64,000 nt of DNA from the NCBI RefSeq assembly GCF_003149745.1, contig NZ_QGEG01000001.1, forward strand, positions 372,001-436,000. Direction: 5' to 3'. The position numbers and the translations under genes were made by a program. Source of the DNA: Flagellimonas aquimarina. GTDB lineage: Bacteria; Bacteroidota; Bacteroidia; Flavobacteriales; Flavobacteriaceae. Numbering within the stretch: the stretch's first letter is position 1; each line of letters opens with the position of its first letter. The notes below the pieces were generated by a model. It had not been told where the DNA came from and did not search any database. It saw nothing but the letters and a program-made list of their open reading frames with translations. This document shows positions 17,748 through 25,326 of the stretch, piece after piece.

Positions 17748-18503
17748 TTAATATGTTCTATCCTTAAAGAAAAGTGTAATCTCTTTTATAAAAGTCCTAC
17801 TCACTTTTCGTCTAGTCCCATCTTTCATGATTACTTCCAAACTATGGCCGCTCCCTCTAGAAAGCTCTGACACATAGTTTACGTTAACTATAGTAGATCG
17901 GTGGATTTTCCTAAACATGTTTTGGGGAAGAATATCATAGAAAGACTTTAAAGGTTTGCGCATAACAAAAGTACCTTCTGTTGTAAACAACTTGGTATAA
18001 TAGTTTTCCGCAACCAGTAGATAAATTTGGGAGGGCTCACAGAAGTACTTATTGCTCCCTCTCGTCAGCTCTAACAACAAGGGAGGTTTTGGTTCTCTTT
18101 CTATTGTAGTCTTCAATTTGTCGATTATGAACCATACCAAGCCAATATCCACTAGTGTCCAAAAGATAAAAAAGTAACGATACACCCCAAACCTAGAGCC
18201 TTCCAAATCTAGGTACGGGCTGTAGGTAGAGCTGAACATGAAAAACCAACCAAAATGCAAACAGACGAATACCAAGCCTACACCCAATAGCAGAGGTAAA
18301 CCAAATTTAGATTCAACACTACATTTATTTATTTTCTCCAACACTTTAAAACCAATAATCCAGGGAATCCAAATGGCAAGCTGCCATAGCAATACATGGT
18401 ATAGAGTCACCTGGTCTCTAGTTGCATATTCCCGCCAATAAATCAACAAGCCCAGAAGTACTGCGATTGAGAGTATTAAACCTATAAAATTTTTGGTTTT
18501 CAT
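17748..18503 (-). CDS. Membrane-bound LytTR-domain transcription regulator
   Basis: 251 residues. The N-terminal half has four hydrophobic helices at about 5-22, 36-56, 68-90 and 108-128, with no recognised sensor domain. A LytTR DNA-binding domain occupies about 143-245 (IYLLVAENYYTKLFT, then FRKIHRSTIVNVNYVSEL and DGTRRKVSRTF). Such proteins are integral-membrane regulators without a receiver domain. It overlaps the upstream gene by 4 bp (ATGA), so the two are translationally coupled. Target genes are not evident. Confidence 0.9.
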   Translation of the reverse strand: MKTKNFIGLILSIAVLLGLLIYWREYATRDQVTLYHVLLWQLAIWIPWIIGFKVLEKINKCSVESKFGLPLLLGVGLVFVCLHFGWFFMFSSTYSPYLDLEGSRFGVYRYFFIFWTLVDIGLVWFIIDKLKTTIEREPKPPLLLELTRGSNKYFCEPSQIYLLVAENYYTKLFTTEGTFVMRKPLKSFYDILPQNMFRKIHRSTIVNVNYVSELSRGSGHSLEVIMKDGTRRKVSRTFIKEITLFFKDRTY

Positions 18504-18841
18504 TCAATTTCAATGTATTCCGAATGCCCTGCGGTCAACGTTCCATTAATCCAATTCCATTCAAACTTTAGCTCCAATTTGTTTTCTGCATTTTTCAAAA
18601 CAATTCCTGTCGATTGTCCTGCTTTTAACTCCCCTTGATCCGTAAGGCATTGATATAGCAATTGTATTTTGTTATCCCCAATTTGTTTTCCAACAATAAG
18701 CCCTTCAACAATTGCTCCTCCTTTGTAGCTTCCGGTTATCGTTTTTCCATTTTGATAGTATTGAAAAACCGTCTCGTTCGAAGCAAGTCCTTTCCTATTA
18801 TTTAAGGTAACAAACCTCTTATTGTTAAGATTCAATCCCAT
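18500..18841 (-). CDS. Small protein often misannotated as N-acetylglutamate synthase
   Basis: 113 residues, no signal peptide, with alternating beta-strand-like repeats: ETVFQYYQNGKTITGSYKGGAIVEG, then IQLLYQCLTDQGELKAGQSTG and FEWNWINGTLTAGHS. The pattern suggests a small beta-barrel. I recall database entries of this kind carrying the name n-acetylglutamate synthase, but no acetyltransferase motif is visible and I do not accept that function. It overlaps the LytTR regulator gene by 4 bp, so the two proteins may work together. Confidence 0.7.
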   Translation of the reverse strand: MGLNLNNKRFVTLNNRKGLASNETVFQYYQNGKTITGSYKGGAIVEGLIVGKQIGDNKIQLLYQCLTDQGELKAGQSTGIVLKNAENKLELKFEWNWINGTLTAGHSEYIEIE

Positions 18842-18934
18842 TTGATTTTACTTTTATAGCATATAAATTTACCAAAACCCATTAATATTTATTTTAGCCT
18901 TAAAGTGTGCCTTTTCCTAGCTTCAGTCAAAAAC

Positions 18935-18978
18935 AGCAAGAATCGGGTTTTCTTCAAATCTCCTCCACACTATTTTTG
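18935..18978 (+). promoter_or_regulatory. Ada-cluster motif 1 plus -7 element
   Basis: AGCAAGAATCGGG (18935-18947) is followed 23 bp later by TATTTTTG (18971-18978), an exact TAnnTTTG -7 element. The ATG of the HTH/methyltransferase gene is 51 bp after the motif. The same motif recurs at 20827 and 21238 with near-identical spacing. It sits where an activator next to the -33 region would bind. Confidence 0.6.
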
Positions 18979-18998
18979 GGCATGTAAAAACAGGTATT

Positions 18999-19838
18999 AT
19001 GAACGAACAGGAAAACTTAAACTATAATCGAATAGCAAAGGCTATCGCTCATATCAATACTAATTTTAAAGAGCAGCCCAGTTTAGATGAGATTGCAGAA
19101 CATGTACATTTAAGCCCATATCATTTTCAGCGAATCTTTAAGGAATGGGCGGGAATCACCCCTAAAAAGTTTTTACAGTACACCAGCGTTCAGTATGCAA
19201 AACAAATATTGGACGAGGGAACAACTACACTTTTTGATGCAGCGATGGAAACCGGTCTTTCTGGAACAAGCAGACTGCACGACCTATTTATCAGTATTGA
19301 GGGGATGACTCCGGGAGAGTACAAAAATGAAGGAGAAAACCTTAGCATTAACTATAGCTATGCCCATAGTCCTTTTGGCCTTGTTGCCATAGCATCTACA
19401 TCTAAAGGGTTATGCCATGTTGCATTTATTGATGATGAAGAGAAAGGGCTTTATGAGCTTAAAAAGCAATTTCCAAAAGCACAATATCATCAACGTGTGG
19501 ATCAAACACAGGTAAATGCCTTAATGGTTTTCGCAAATGATTGGAGTCAGATTTCAGAAATCAAACTTCATTTGAAGGGCACAGATTTTCAATTAAAAGT
19601 TTGGGAATCTCTACTAAGAATACCCAAAGGGCAGTTGGCCACCTATGGTAAAATTGCCGGTGTTATTAAAAAACCAAAGGCATCCCGGGCCGTAGGCACT
19701 GCAATTGGAAGCAATCCCATAGCGTATTTGATTCCATGTCACAGAGTAATTCAGTCTTCTGGAAATTTAGGAGGCTATCGTTGGGATAGTATTCGAAAAA
19801 CAGCCATTATTGGATGGGAAGCTGCTCAAACTCGTTAA
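18999..19838 (+). CDS. Ada-like regulator: AraC-type HTH fused to O6-methylguanine-DNA methyltransferase
   Basis: 279 residues. An AraC-type DNA-binding domain (about 8-105) contains PSLDEIAEHVHLSPYHFQRIFKEWAGITPKKFLQ. It is followed by an N-terminal ribonuclease-like region and the methyltransferase domain, with the acceptor cysteine C247 in PCHRVIQSSG. The protein transfers methyl groups from O6-methylguanine to itself. It lacks the N-terminal zinc/phosphotriester domain of E. coli Ada. A stand-alone version of that domain is encoded two genes downstream. It is probably the regulator of this cluster. First gene of an operon with the oxygenase (7-bp gap) and the metal-binding protein. Confidence 0.93.
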   Translation: MNEQENLNYNRIAKAIAHINTNFKEQPSLDEIAEHVHLSPYHFQRIFKEWAGITPKKFLQYTSVQYAKQILDEGTTTLFDAAMETGLSGTSRLHDLFISIEGMTPGEYKNEGENLSINYSYAHSPFGLVAIASTSKGLCHVAFIDDEEKGLYELKKQFPKAQYHQRVDQTQVNALMVFANDWSQISEIKLHLKGTDFQLKVWESLLRIPKGQLATYGKIAGVIKKPKASRAVGTAIGSNPIAYLIPCHRVIQSSGNLGGYRWDSIRKTAIIGWEAAQTR

Positions 19839-19845
19839 TTGTAAG

Positions 19846-20559
19846 ATGAAGACCATATCAAAATACCTTGACACCATCATTTGGAAAAATGTTCAGAAAA
19901 CATTGTACGAACAAGGATATGTTATATTGGAAAACGTACTGGATAATCAAGATTGCAGAAGCTTAATTGAAGCATTTGATGAGCCAGAACATTATCGGAA
20001 AACGGTTGAAATGGAACGGTATCGCTTCGGAGCTGGAACTTATAAATATTTTAGCTACCCACTTCCTGGATTATTGGAATCCATACGAGAAAAAATGTAT
20101 CCAAAACTGGTTCCCGTGGCAAATCAATGGATGAAGGATCTAAGACTAGATGTTTCATTTCCATCAAAACTATCAGAGTTGCACCATCGATGCAAGCTTA
20201 ATGGGCAATCCTTAGCCACACCTTTAATTCTAAAATATGGAAAAGGGGGCTACAACACACTGCATCAAGATTTATATGGGGAAATATATTTCCCGTTACA
20301 GGCCGTTCTATTTTTAAACGATCCGGAGACGGATTATAGCGGAGGTGAATTTGTAATGACACAACAAGTTCCACGTGCACAGTCCAAGGCAATAGTGCTA
20401 CGTCCAAAAAAAGGTTCCATGCTCATTTTTACGACCAATTTTAAACCAATGAAAGGTAAAAAAGGGCATTACCGTGTTAACATGAAACATGGCGTTAGCG
20501 AGGTGAGTTCAGGAGAACGGCACACCCTGGGCATCATTTTTCATGATGCCACTTCTTAG
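19846..20559 (+). CDS. 2OG-Fe(II) oxygenase, predicted nucleic-acid-modifying type
   Basis: 237 residues from the ATG at 19846; an upstream in-frame start would overlap the preceding gene and adds no conserved sequence. Iron ligands are the His and Asp of LHQDLYGE and a distal His in MKHGVS, with the 2-oxoglutarate Arg in GERHTLGIIFHD. The arrangement fits the Oxygenase-NA family (PF09859), predicted to act on nucleic acids, rather than AlkB itself. Position between the methyltransferase and the Ada metal-binding gene supports a role in alkylation repair by oxidative demethylation. Substrate not shown. Confidence 0.85.
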   Translation: MKTISKYLDTIIWKNVQKTLYEQGYVILENVLDNQDCRSLIEAFDEPEHYRKTVEMERYRFGAGTYKYFSYPLPGLLESIREKMYPKLVPVANQWMKDLRLDVSFPSKLSELHHRCKLNGQSLATPLILKYGKGGYNTLHQDLYGEIYFPLQAVLFLNDPETDYSGGEFVMTQQVPRAQSKAIVLRPKKGSMLIFTTNFKPMKGKKGHYRVNMKHGVSEVSSGERHTLGIIFHDATS

Positions 20560-20561
20560 CT

Positions 20562-20819
20562 ATGATTGAACATAAGAAAATATCTTCCTCTGAACTTTTC
20601 AGTTTCTTAAAGCAACAAAAAACACAATGGGCCGGTAACAGCAAACTGAAGATTTATGGAACGCTCCATTGCAAATCTGGAAAACGCCTAAAGGTGGAGA
20701 ACCGTGTTTTCTTCCATTCAGAAGAAGATGCTCTTAAACAAGGTTACCGCCCTTGTGGGCACTGCATGCGAAAAGCTTACCAGCTTTGGAAAAACAGCTC
20801 TCGTCAACAAAGTTTTTAG
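20562..20819 (+). CDS. Stand-alone Ada-type metal-binding domain protein
   Basis: 85 residues made almost entirely of an Ada_Zn_binding domain (PF02805). The segment GTLHCKSGKRLKVENRVFF is followed by EEDALKQGYRPCGHCMRKAY. In E. coli Ada, four Cys bind zinc (C38, C42, C69, C72) and C38 accepts methyl groups from phosphotriesters. Here the first, third and fourth are present but a Lys stands at the position of C42. I recall similar stand-alone Bacteroidota proteins with the same substitution. It starts 2 bp after the oxygenase gene. With the HTH/methyltransferase it may make a split Ada. Confidence 0.88.
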   Translation: MIEHKKISSSELFSFLKQQKTQWAGNSKLKIYGTLHCKSGKRLKVENRVFFHSEEDALKQGYRPCGHCMRKAYQLWKNSSRQQSF

Positions 20820-20826
20820 TATGTAT

Positions 20827-20872
20827 AGCAAGAATCGGATTGTTAATCGTCTTTGGTTTTTGAAATCTTTAG
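20827..20872 (+). promoter_or_regulatory. Ada-cluster motif 2
   Basis: AGCAAGAATCGGA at 20827-20839 lies 57 bp before the ATG of the small secreted protein gene. The -7 position at the expected spacing reads AATCTTTAG, a weak match to TAnnTTTG. One base differs from motif 1 over 13 positions. Confidence 0.5.
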
Positions 20873-20896
20873 CATCATGAACAAAATCTATCCTTT

Positions 20897-21223
20897 ATGA
20901 AGTTAGTTTCAAAATGCGTATTGGTCAGTGCCCTTTTTATTATTCAATTAAGTTACTCCCAACTTCGAATATCAGAAAAATTAAAGCTCATAGAAACCTC
21001 CGAGCATATTAAAAATCCATACGAGCTTTTTGAAAAGCTCAAGCTTGTGAACAATCAAGATTCCATTGCGCTTATTACCTTTTCTAAAGTAACGGGTGAG
21101 TTATTGGAGCACAGCAATGTAAGCAAGAAAGCAATTCTTGCAGATGTGCGTAAAACTGGATTTCAACACCGTTATTTTGTTATGCTCTTAGGGACCAATG
21201 CCATCTTCTATTTAGATAACTGA
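20897..21223 (+). CDS. Small secreted protein of unknown function
   Basis: 108 residues with a signal peptide (VSALFIIQLSYSQ, cleavage after SYSQ likely near residue 21). The mature part has a helical first half and a beta-like end (HRYFVMLLGTNAIFYLDN). No family recognised. Its start is 57 bp after an AGCAAGAATCGG motif shared with the methyltransferase operon, so it may belong to the same regulon. Confidence 0.7.
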   Translation: MKLVSKCVLVSALFIIQLSYSQLRISEKLKLIETSEHIKNPYELFEKLKLVNNQDSIALITFSKVTGELLEHSNVSKKAILADVRKTGFQHRYFVMLLGTNAIFYLDN

Positions 21224-21237
21224 CCAAACAAACAGTT

Positions 21238-21281
21238 AGCAAGAATCGGGTTTCTTTCGGTACTCATATCTACTTCATTTG
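21238..21281 (+). promoter_or_regulatory. Ada-cluster motif 3 plus -7 element
   Basis: AGCAAGAATCGGG (21238-21250) is identical over 13 bases to motif 1. TTCATTTG (21274-21281) follows at the same 23-bp distance and resembles TAnnTTTG. The ATG of the DUF5916 gene is 55 bp after the motif. Confidence 0.6.
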
Positions 21282-21305
21282 CTCCCTAAACTAAATACAG
21301 AGCAA

Positions 21306-23501
21306 ATGAGAAATACGGTAACATTGACCCTTTTATGCATTGTGGTTTCACTCAATGGGCAGACAATTTTTGAGCCTCCAATAGATAAAATTTCTGTATC
21401 GGCAACATTTACTGGCAATAGTGTTAAAATAGATGGTGAGCTAACAGAAACCGCTTGGGAAGAAGCCAAGGTCCTCACTAATTTCATTCAGATAGAACCA
21501 AACCAAGGTGAAACATCTCAGTTCAACACTTTTGTAAGGGTATTATATGATGAACAAAATCTATACATAGGTGCATTTTGTGAAGATTTGGAGGGCAAAA
21601 AAGGCGTACGTGTCCCCGATTTGGCCAGAGACTTTTCATTCCGGACCAATGACACTTTTGCGATTGGAATAGATGGTTTTCTTGATGAACGGAACAGTAT
21701 TACCATAGCAACCAATCCGTATGGCACTCAAAAGGATTACCTCTCTTTTGATGATACTTTTTTTGATGCGAGGTGGAATGGATTATGGAAAGTGAGGACA
21801 TCAATAACAGATAAGGGTTGGTATGCTGAATTTCAAATTCCTTGGAAAACACTCAGATATAATGAAACTGGGGACACCTCTTCAAAATGGGGGATTAACT
21901 TTGTGCGCCAACGAAGAAAAAGCAACGAGATCTCTGCATGGTCCCCATACCCCAGGGCTTATGGTTTCAATCGTTCGGAATATTTTGGGTGGCTTATGCA
22001 AGTGAAGCCAAAAAAACCAAGCACGAACATTCAGATAAACCCATACATACTATCCGAATACATAGAAACAAAAGAAAACGGGGAAACACAAACTTCAGAA
22101 AACAATTATACTATTGGAGGTGAACTTAAATGGGCTCTAAATACCAATACCTTAATGGATCTAACTTTTAATACCGATTTTGCTCAAGCTGAAGCTGATA
22201 GACAGGTAAACAACATCAGTAGGTTTTCAGTTTTCTTTCCAGAAAGAAGACAATTTTTCTTGGAAAATGCATCGCTTTTTGGTGCCGGACTGTATAGCGA
22301 TACAGGAGGCTCTGGTAACCTAAGTATAATTCCCTTTTTTAGCAGGCGTATAGGATTAGATTCAAACGGTATGCCTTTGAGAATAGACGCCGGATTACGA
22401 TTGGTCCACCAATCCACGGATCAAAGCTTTGGGGTAATGGGAATAAAAGAAGATGGAGGAACGAGTAGCTCTGCTAGTTATAATTTTGTTGGACGTTATG
22501 TAAAAAACTTTGGAAAACAGAATAGGCTCGGCATAATCACCACCACCAAAATCCAAAACGAAAACACCAATATCATTGGCGGTCTAGATGGTTTTTTTAG
22601 AATGAACAAGGTCCACAGCATAGGGTTTACTGCAATGACCTCTGTAGATACCCAAAACGATGAGTTGGGTTTTGGAGGATATCTTCAATATCGATACGAT
22701 ACAAATTCTGTCAATGCATGGTGGACACAATCAATATTGGACGAGCGATTTAAGCCAGAACTTGGGTTTGTATCGCGTACAAACGTTTTTGCCACTTCAC
22801 CTGGCGTTGTTGCCAACTATAGAGGAGAAAAATTACCTTTCAAAAAGTTTTTGAGGGCGTACAGACCTAGAATAATCGGCAATTGGTTCTATGAAGCCTC
22901 TTCAGGTAAACTCACCGAAAGAGAGATTTCAATAAGTCCATTTTGGTTAGAAGCCCAAAACGGTGGGTTTTTCAGTTTTACAACCTCATTTAGTGAACAA
23001 AATGTGTCCAATGCTTTTACCTTGCTTAATGAAGAGATAGCAGTGGGATCCTATAACTATACTAGGTATAATTTTGGTATAGGAACAGATCCATCTGGCA
23101 AAGTATCTGCTGAAATGAATTATGAGTTTGGAGATTTCTACAATGGAAATCTGAACAGCTGGAACACATCCCTTACCATCATACCAATTCCACACATATT
23201 TCTAAGCGGAACCATAAATAGCAACTCCTATGATTCTTTAGGAACGGGGTTAAATACTAGGACGGCGGATTTATACACTTTGGAAAGCCGTATTTTTCTT
23301 AATCCAAGAATAAGCCTAAGTGGATTGTACCAAAGAAACACCCAAAACAATTCTGATTTCTACAATATTCGTTTTGCTTGGGAGTACAACCCGCTTTCAT
23401 ATGTATTCTTGGTTTTCAACTCTAACCAGAAAAACATTGCCGAAGACACCTTCCTTGAGCGTCAAGCTATTGTAAAACTGAGTTTTTTAAAACAATTCTA
23501 G
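21306..23501 (+). CDS. CBM9-like / DUF5916 outer-membrane protein
   Basis: 731 residues from the ATG at 21306, which opens a normal signal peptide (RNTVTLTLLCIVVSLNGQ); a start 27 bp upstream gives a poorer signal. Residues about 35-225 resemble a carbohydrate-binding family 9 module (KIDGELTETAWEEAKVLTNFIQ, then VRVLYDEQNLYIGAFCEDLE). The remainder is a DUF5916 region (FFPERRQFFLENASLFGAG, FSRRIGLD) with repeated amphipathic beta-strands ending KLSFLKQF, as in an outer-membrane barrel. Ligand unknown; these proteins are common in Bacteroidota and are not confined to polysaccharide loci. Confidence 0.85.
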   Translation: MRNTVTLTLLCIVVSLNGQTIFEPPIDKISVSATFTGNSVKIDGELTETAWEEAKVLTNFIQIEPNQGETSQFNTFVRVLYDEQNLYIGAFCEDLEGKKGVRVPDLARDFSFRTNDTFAIGIDGFLDERNSITIATNPYGTQKDYLSFDDTFFDARWNGLWKVRTSITDKGWYAEFQIPWKTLRYNETGDTSSKWGINFVRQRRKSNEISAWSPYPRAYGFNRSEYFGWLMQVKPKKPSTNIQINPYILSEYIETKENGETQTSENNYTIGGELKWALNTNTLMDLTFNTDFAQAEADRQVNNISRFSVFFPERRQFFLENASLFGAGLYSDTGGSGNLSIIPFFSRRIGLDSNGMPLRIDAGLRLVHQSTDQSFGVMGIKEDGGTSSSASYNFVGRYVKNFGKQNRLGIITTTKIQNENTNIIGGLDGFFRMNKVHSIGFTAMTSVDTQNDELGFGGYLQYRYDTNSVNAWWTQSILDERFKPELGFVSRTNVFATSPGVVANYRGEKLPFKKFLRAYRPRIIGNWFYEASSGKLTEREISISPFWLEAQNGGFFSFTTSFSEQNVSNAFTLLNEEIAVGSYNYTRYNFGIGTDPSGKVSAEMNYEFGDFYNGNLNSWNTSLTIIPIPHIFLSGTINSNSYDSLGTGLNTRTADLYTLESRIFLNPRISLSGLYQRNTQNNSDFYNIRFAWEYNPLSYVFLVFNSNQKNIAEDTFLERQAIVKLSFLKQF

Positions 23502-23576
23502 TTCTTAACTTGTGCTTTGTATCCGGTCATATAAAAAAGAGAAAACCAGAACATATTTGACTAAAAGAGAAGTGGT

Positions 23577-24173
23577 ATGAAAACATGGTTAAGTCCAGTT
23601 GTATTAGAAGGTAAATTGGTCAAACTAATTCCTATGGAAGGTTTCCACATACCCGATCTGTTAGCGGCAGCTGAGGATGGCAAGTTGTGGGAACTTTGGT
23701 ATACCTCTGTTCCCTCATCAAAAACCATTAAGAGTTATGTAAATACCGTTCTTGATGAACAAAAGGCTGGACTGGCCATGCCTTTTGTTGTTCTGGACAA
23801 GAAGACCAACACGGTTATTGGTTCTACACGATATTTAAATGTTGATGCCAAAAACCGAAGGCTAGAAATAGGAGCGACCTGGTATTCGCAACGAGTTCAA
23901 CGAACCGGTATAAATACAGAATGTAAGCATTTGCTATTAACCCATGCTTTTGAAAAACTTAAATGCATCGCCGTTGAGTTTAAGACACATTTTCATAATC
24001 ACACATCACGGAATGCCATTCTGCGATTGGGCGCAAAACAGGAAGGAATTATTCGGAATCATAGAATCGATGACCAGGGAAATCTTCGTGACACTGTTAT
24101 ATTTTCCATATTGGATAGCGAATGGAAAGCGGTTAAAACCGGCCTGGAATTTAAAATGAGCAGGTCGTATTAA
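23577..24173 (+). CDS. GNAT acetyltransferase (RimJ/RimL-like)
   Basis: 198 residues. An N-terminal segment LEGKLVKLIPMEGFHIPDL is followed by beta-strands (PFVVLDKKTNTVIGSTRYL) and an acetyl-CoA-binding region (GINTECKHLLLTHAFEKLKCIAVEFKTH, NAILRLGAKQEGIIRNH). The family acetylates amino groups of proteins or small molecules. It is distantly similar to the GNAT at 26928-27521. It overlaps the convergent glycerate kinase gene by 4 bp at the stop codons. Substrate unknown. Confidence 0.88.
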   Translation: MKTWLSPVVLEGKLVKLIPMEGFHIPDLLAAAEDGKLWELWYTSVPSSKTIKSYVNTVLDEQKAGLAMPFVVLDKKTNTVIGSTRYLNVDAKNRRLEIGATWYSQRVQRTGINTECKHLLLTHAFEKLKCIAVEFKTHFHNHTSRNAILRLGAKQEGIIRNHRIDDQGNLRDTVIFSILDSEWKAVKTGLEFKMSRSY

Positions 24174-25315
24174 TTCTTTTTAGCCATGCCACGTTTTAAT
24201 AAACTGGCAAAATTAAAACTGGCCTTTTGCAAATTGGTATAACTATTGGCCTTTGCATCTTCTAAATTTCCTACGTGATTGATAATTGATACGGCGTAAT
24301 CAAGTCCTAATTTTTGCAGCTCATCAATGGACATGTTTATAGAACCACAAAATGCTGCCACTGGAATATTTAGGGATTTTGCTGACTCAAGCACTCCATT
24401 AATAGTCTTTCCTGATAGGGTTTGATTGTCCATTTGTCCTTCTCCGGTAAGAATCCAATCTGCATCTATTAAGGCATCATTAAACTTGGCTATTTCCATC
24501 ACCAAATCCACTCCAGAGGTCAAAATAGCTTTTAGAAAAACCAGTGCCCCTGCCCCCAGACCTCCTGCAGCTCCCGCGCCTGGGATGTTTTGAACATCAA
24601 TCCCAAAATCCGAGTAGATGACATTTGCAAAACTTTTAAGTCCATTGTCCAAAAACTCAACTTCTTCATTGGATGCCCCTTTTTGAGGGCCATAAACGTG
24701 TGCAGCTCCATTTTTGCCATACAATGGATTGTTTACATCACAAGCAACTTTAAATTTTGCACTGGAAAGTTTCGAGTGAATTCCAGTTTTTATAATCTCT
24801 CTTACTTTAATCAAATTTTCTCCGGTTGGCTTCAACTTGTTTCCATCACCATCCAAGAATTTATATCCCAAAGCAGTTGCCATGCCCATTCCACAGTCAT
24901 TGGTTGCGCTTCCGCCTATTCCAAGAACTATTTCTTTTGCGCCTTTGTTCAACGCATCTTCAATTAATTGCCCAGTACCAAAAGATGTGGTGCGCATGCA
25001 GTTCATTTCATTCTGTGCAAGCAATTTATAGCCAGATGCTTCGGACATTTCTATAAAAGCTGTCTTCTTATCGTTGGAAAGTAAGTATCCGGCATCTATA
25101 TCCCTAAAAAGAGGGTCTTTGACCGTAACTTTGACTTCAGAAGCGTTTAAATAATGTTTTGCAACTTCTATTGTGCCATCACCACCATCTGCCAATGGTT
25201 TGTTTATGATGACCGCTTTTGGAAAAACCATTTTGATTCCACTGTCAACAGCTTCGCAAAACTGTTGCCCTGAAAGGGAGCCTTTATACTTATCGGGAGC
25301 TAATACAAACTTCAT
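24170..25315 (-). CDS. Glycerate 2-kinase (GlxK/GarK family)
   Basis: 381 residues, full length for the type I glycerate kinases (PF02595). The N-terminus FVLAPDKYKGSLSGQQFCEA and PLADGGDGTIEV are family signatures, followed by GIGGSATNDCGMGMATALGY and PGAGAAGGLGAGAL. It phosphorylates D-glycerate with ATP, giving 2-phosphoglycerate for glycolysis. It is the last gene of the minus-strand operon containing the mannosylglycerate-hydrolase-like enzyme and the symporter, which fits catabolism of a glycerate-containing compound. Gap to the symporter gene is 11 bp. Confidence 0.95.
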   Translation of the reverse strand: MKFVLAPDKYKGSLSGQQFCEAVDSGIKMVFPKAVIINKPLADGGDGTIEVAKHYLNASEVKVTVKDPLFRDIDAGYLLSNDKKTAFIEMSEASGYKLLAQNEMNCMRTTSFGTGQLIEDALNKGAKEIVLGIGGSATNDCGMGMATALGYKFLDGDGNKLKPTGENLIKVREIIKTGIHSKLSSAKFKVACDVNNPLYGKNGAAHVYGPQKGASNEEVEFLDNGLKSFANVIYSDFGIDVQNIPGAGAAGGLGAGALVFLKAILTSGVDLVMEIAKFNDALIDADWILTGEGQMDNQTLSGKTINGVLESAKSLNIPVAAFCGSINMSIDELQKLGLDYAVSIINHVGNLEDAKANSYTNLQKASFNFASLLKRGMAKKN

Positions 25316-25326
25316 GCATATTGAAA

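Noticed and set aside
18500..18841. N-acetylglutamate synthase.
   Set aside because: No GNAT or kinase-like motif and far too short; the name looks like a propagated misannotation.
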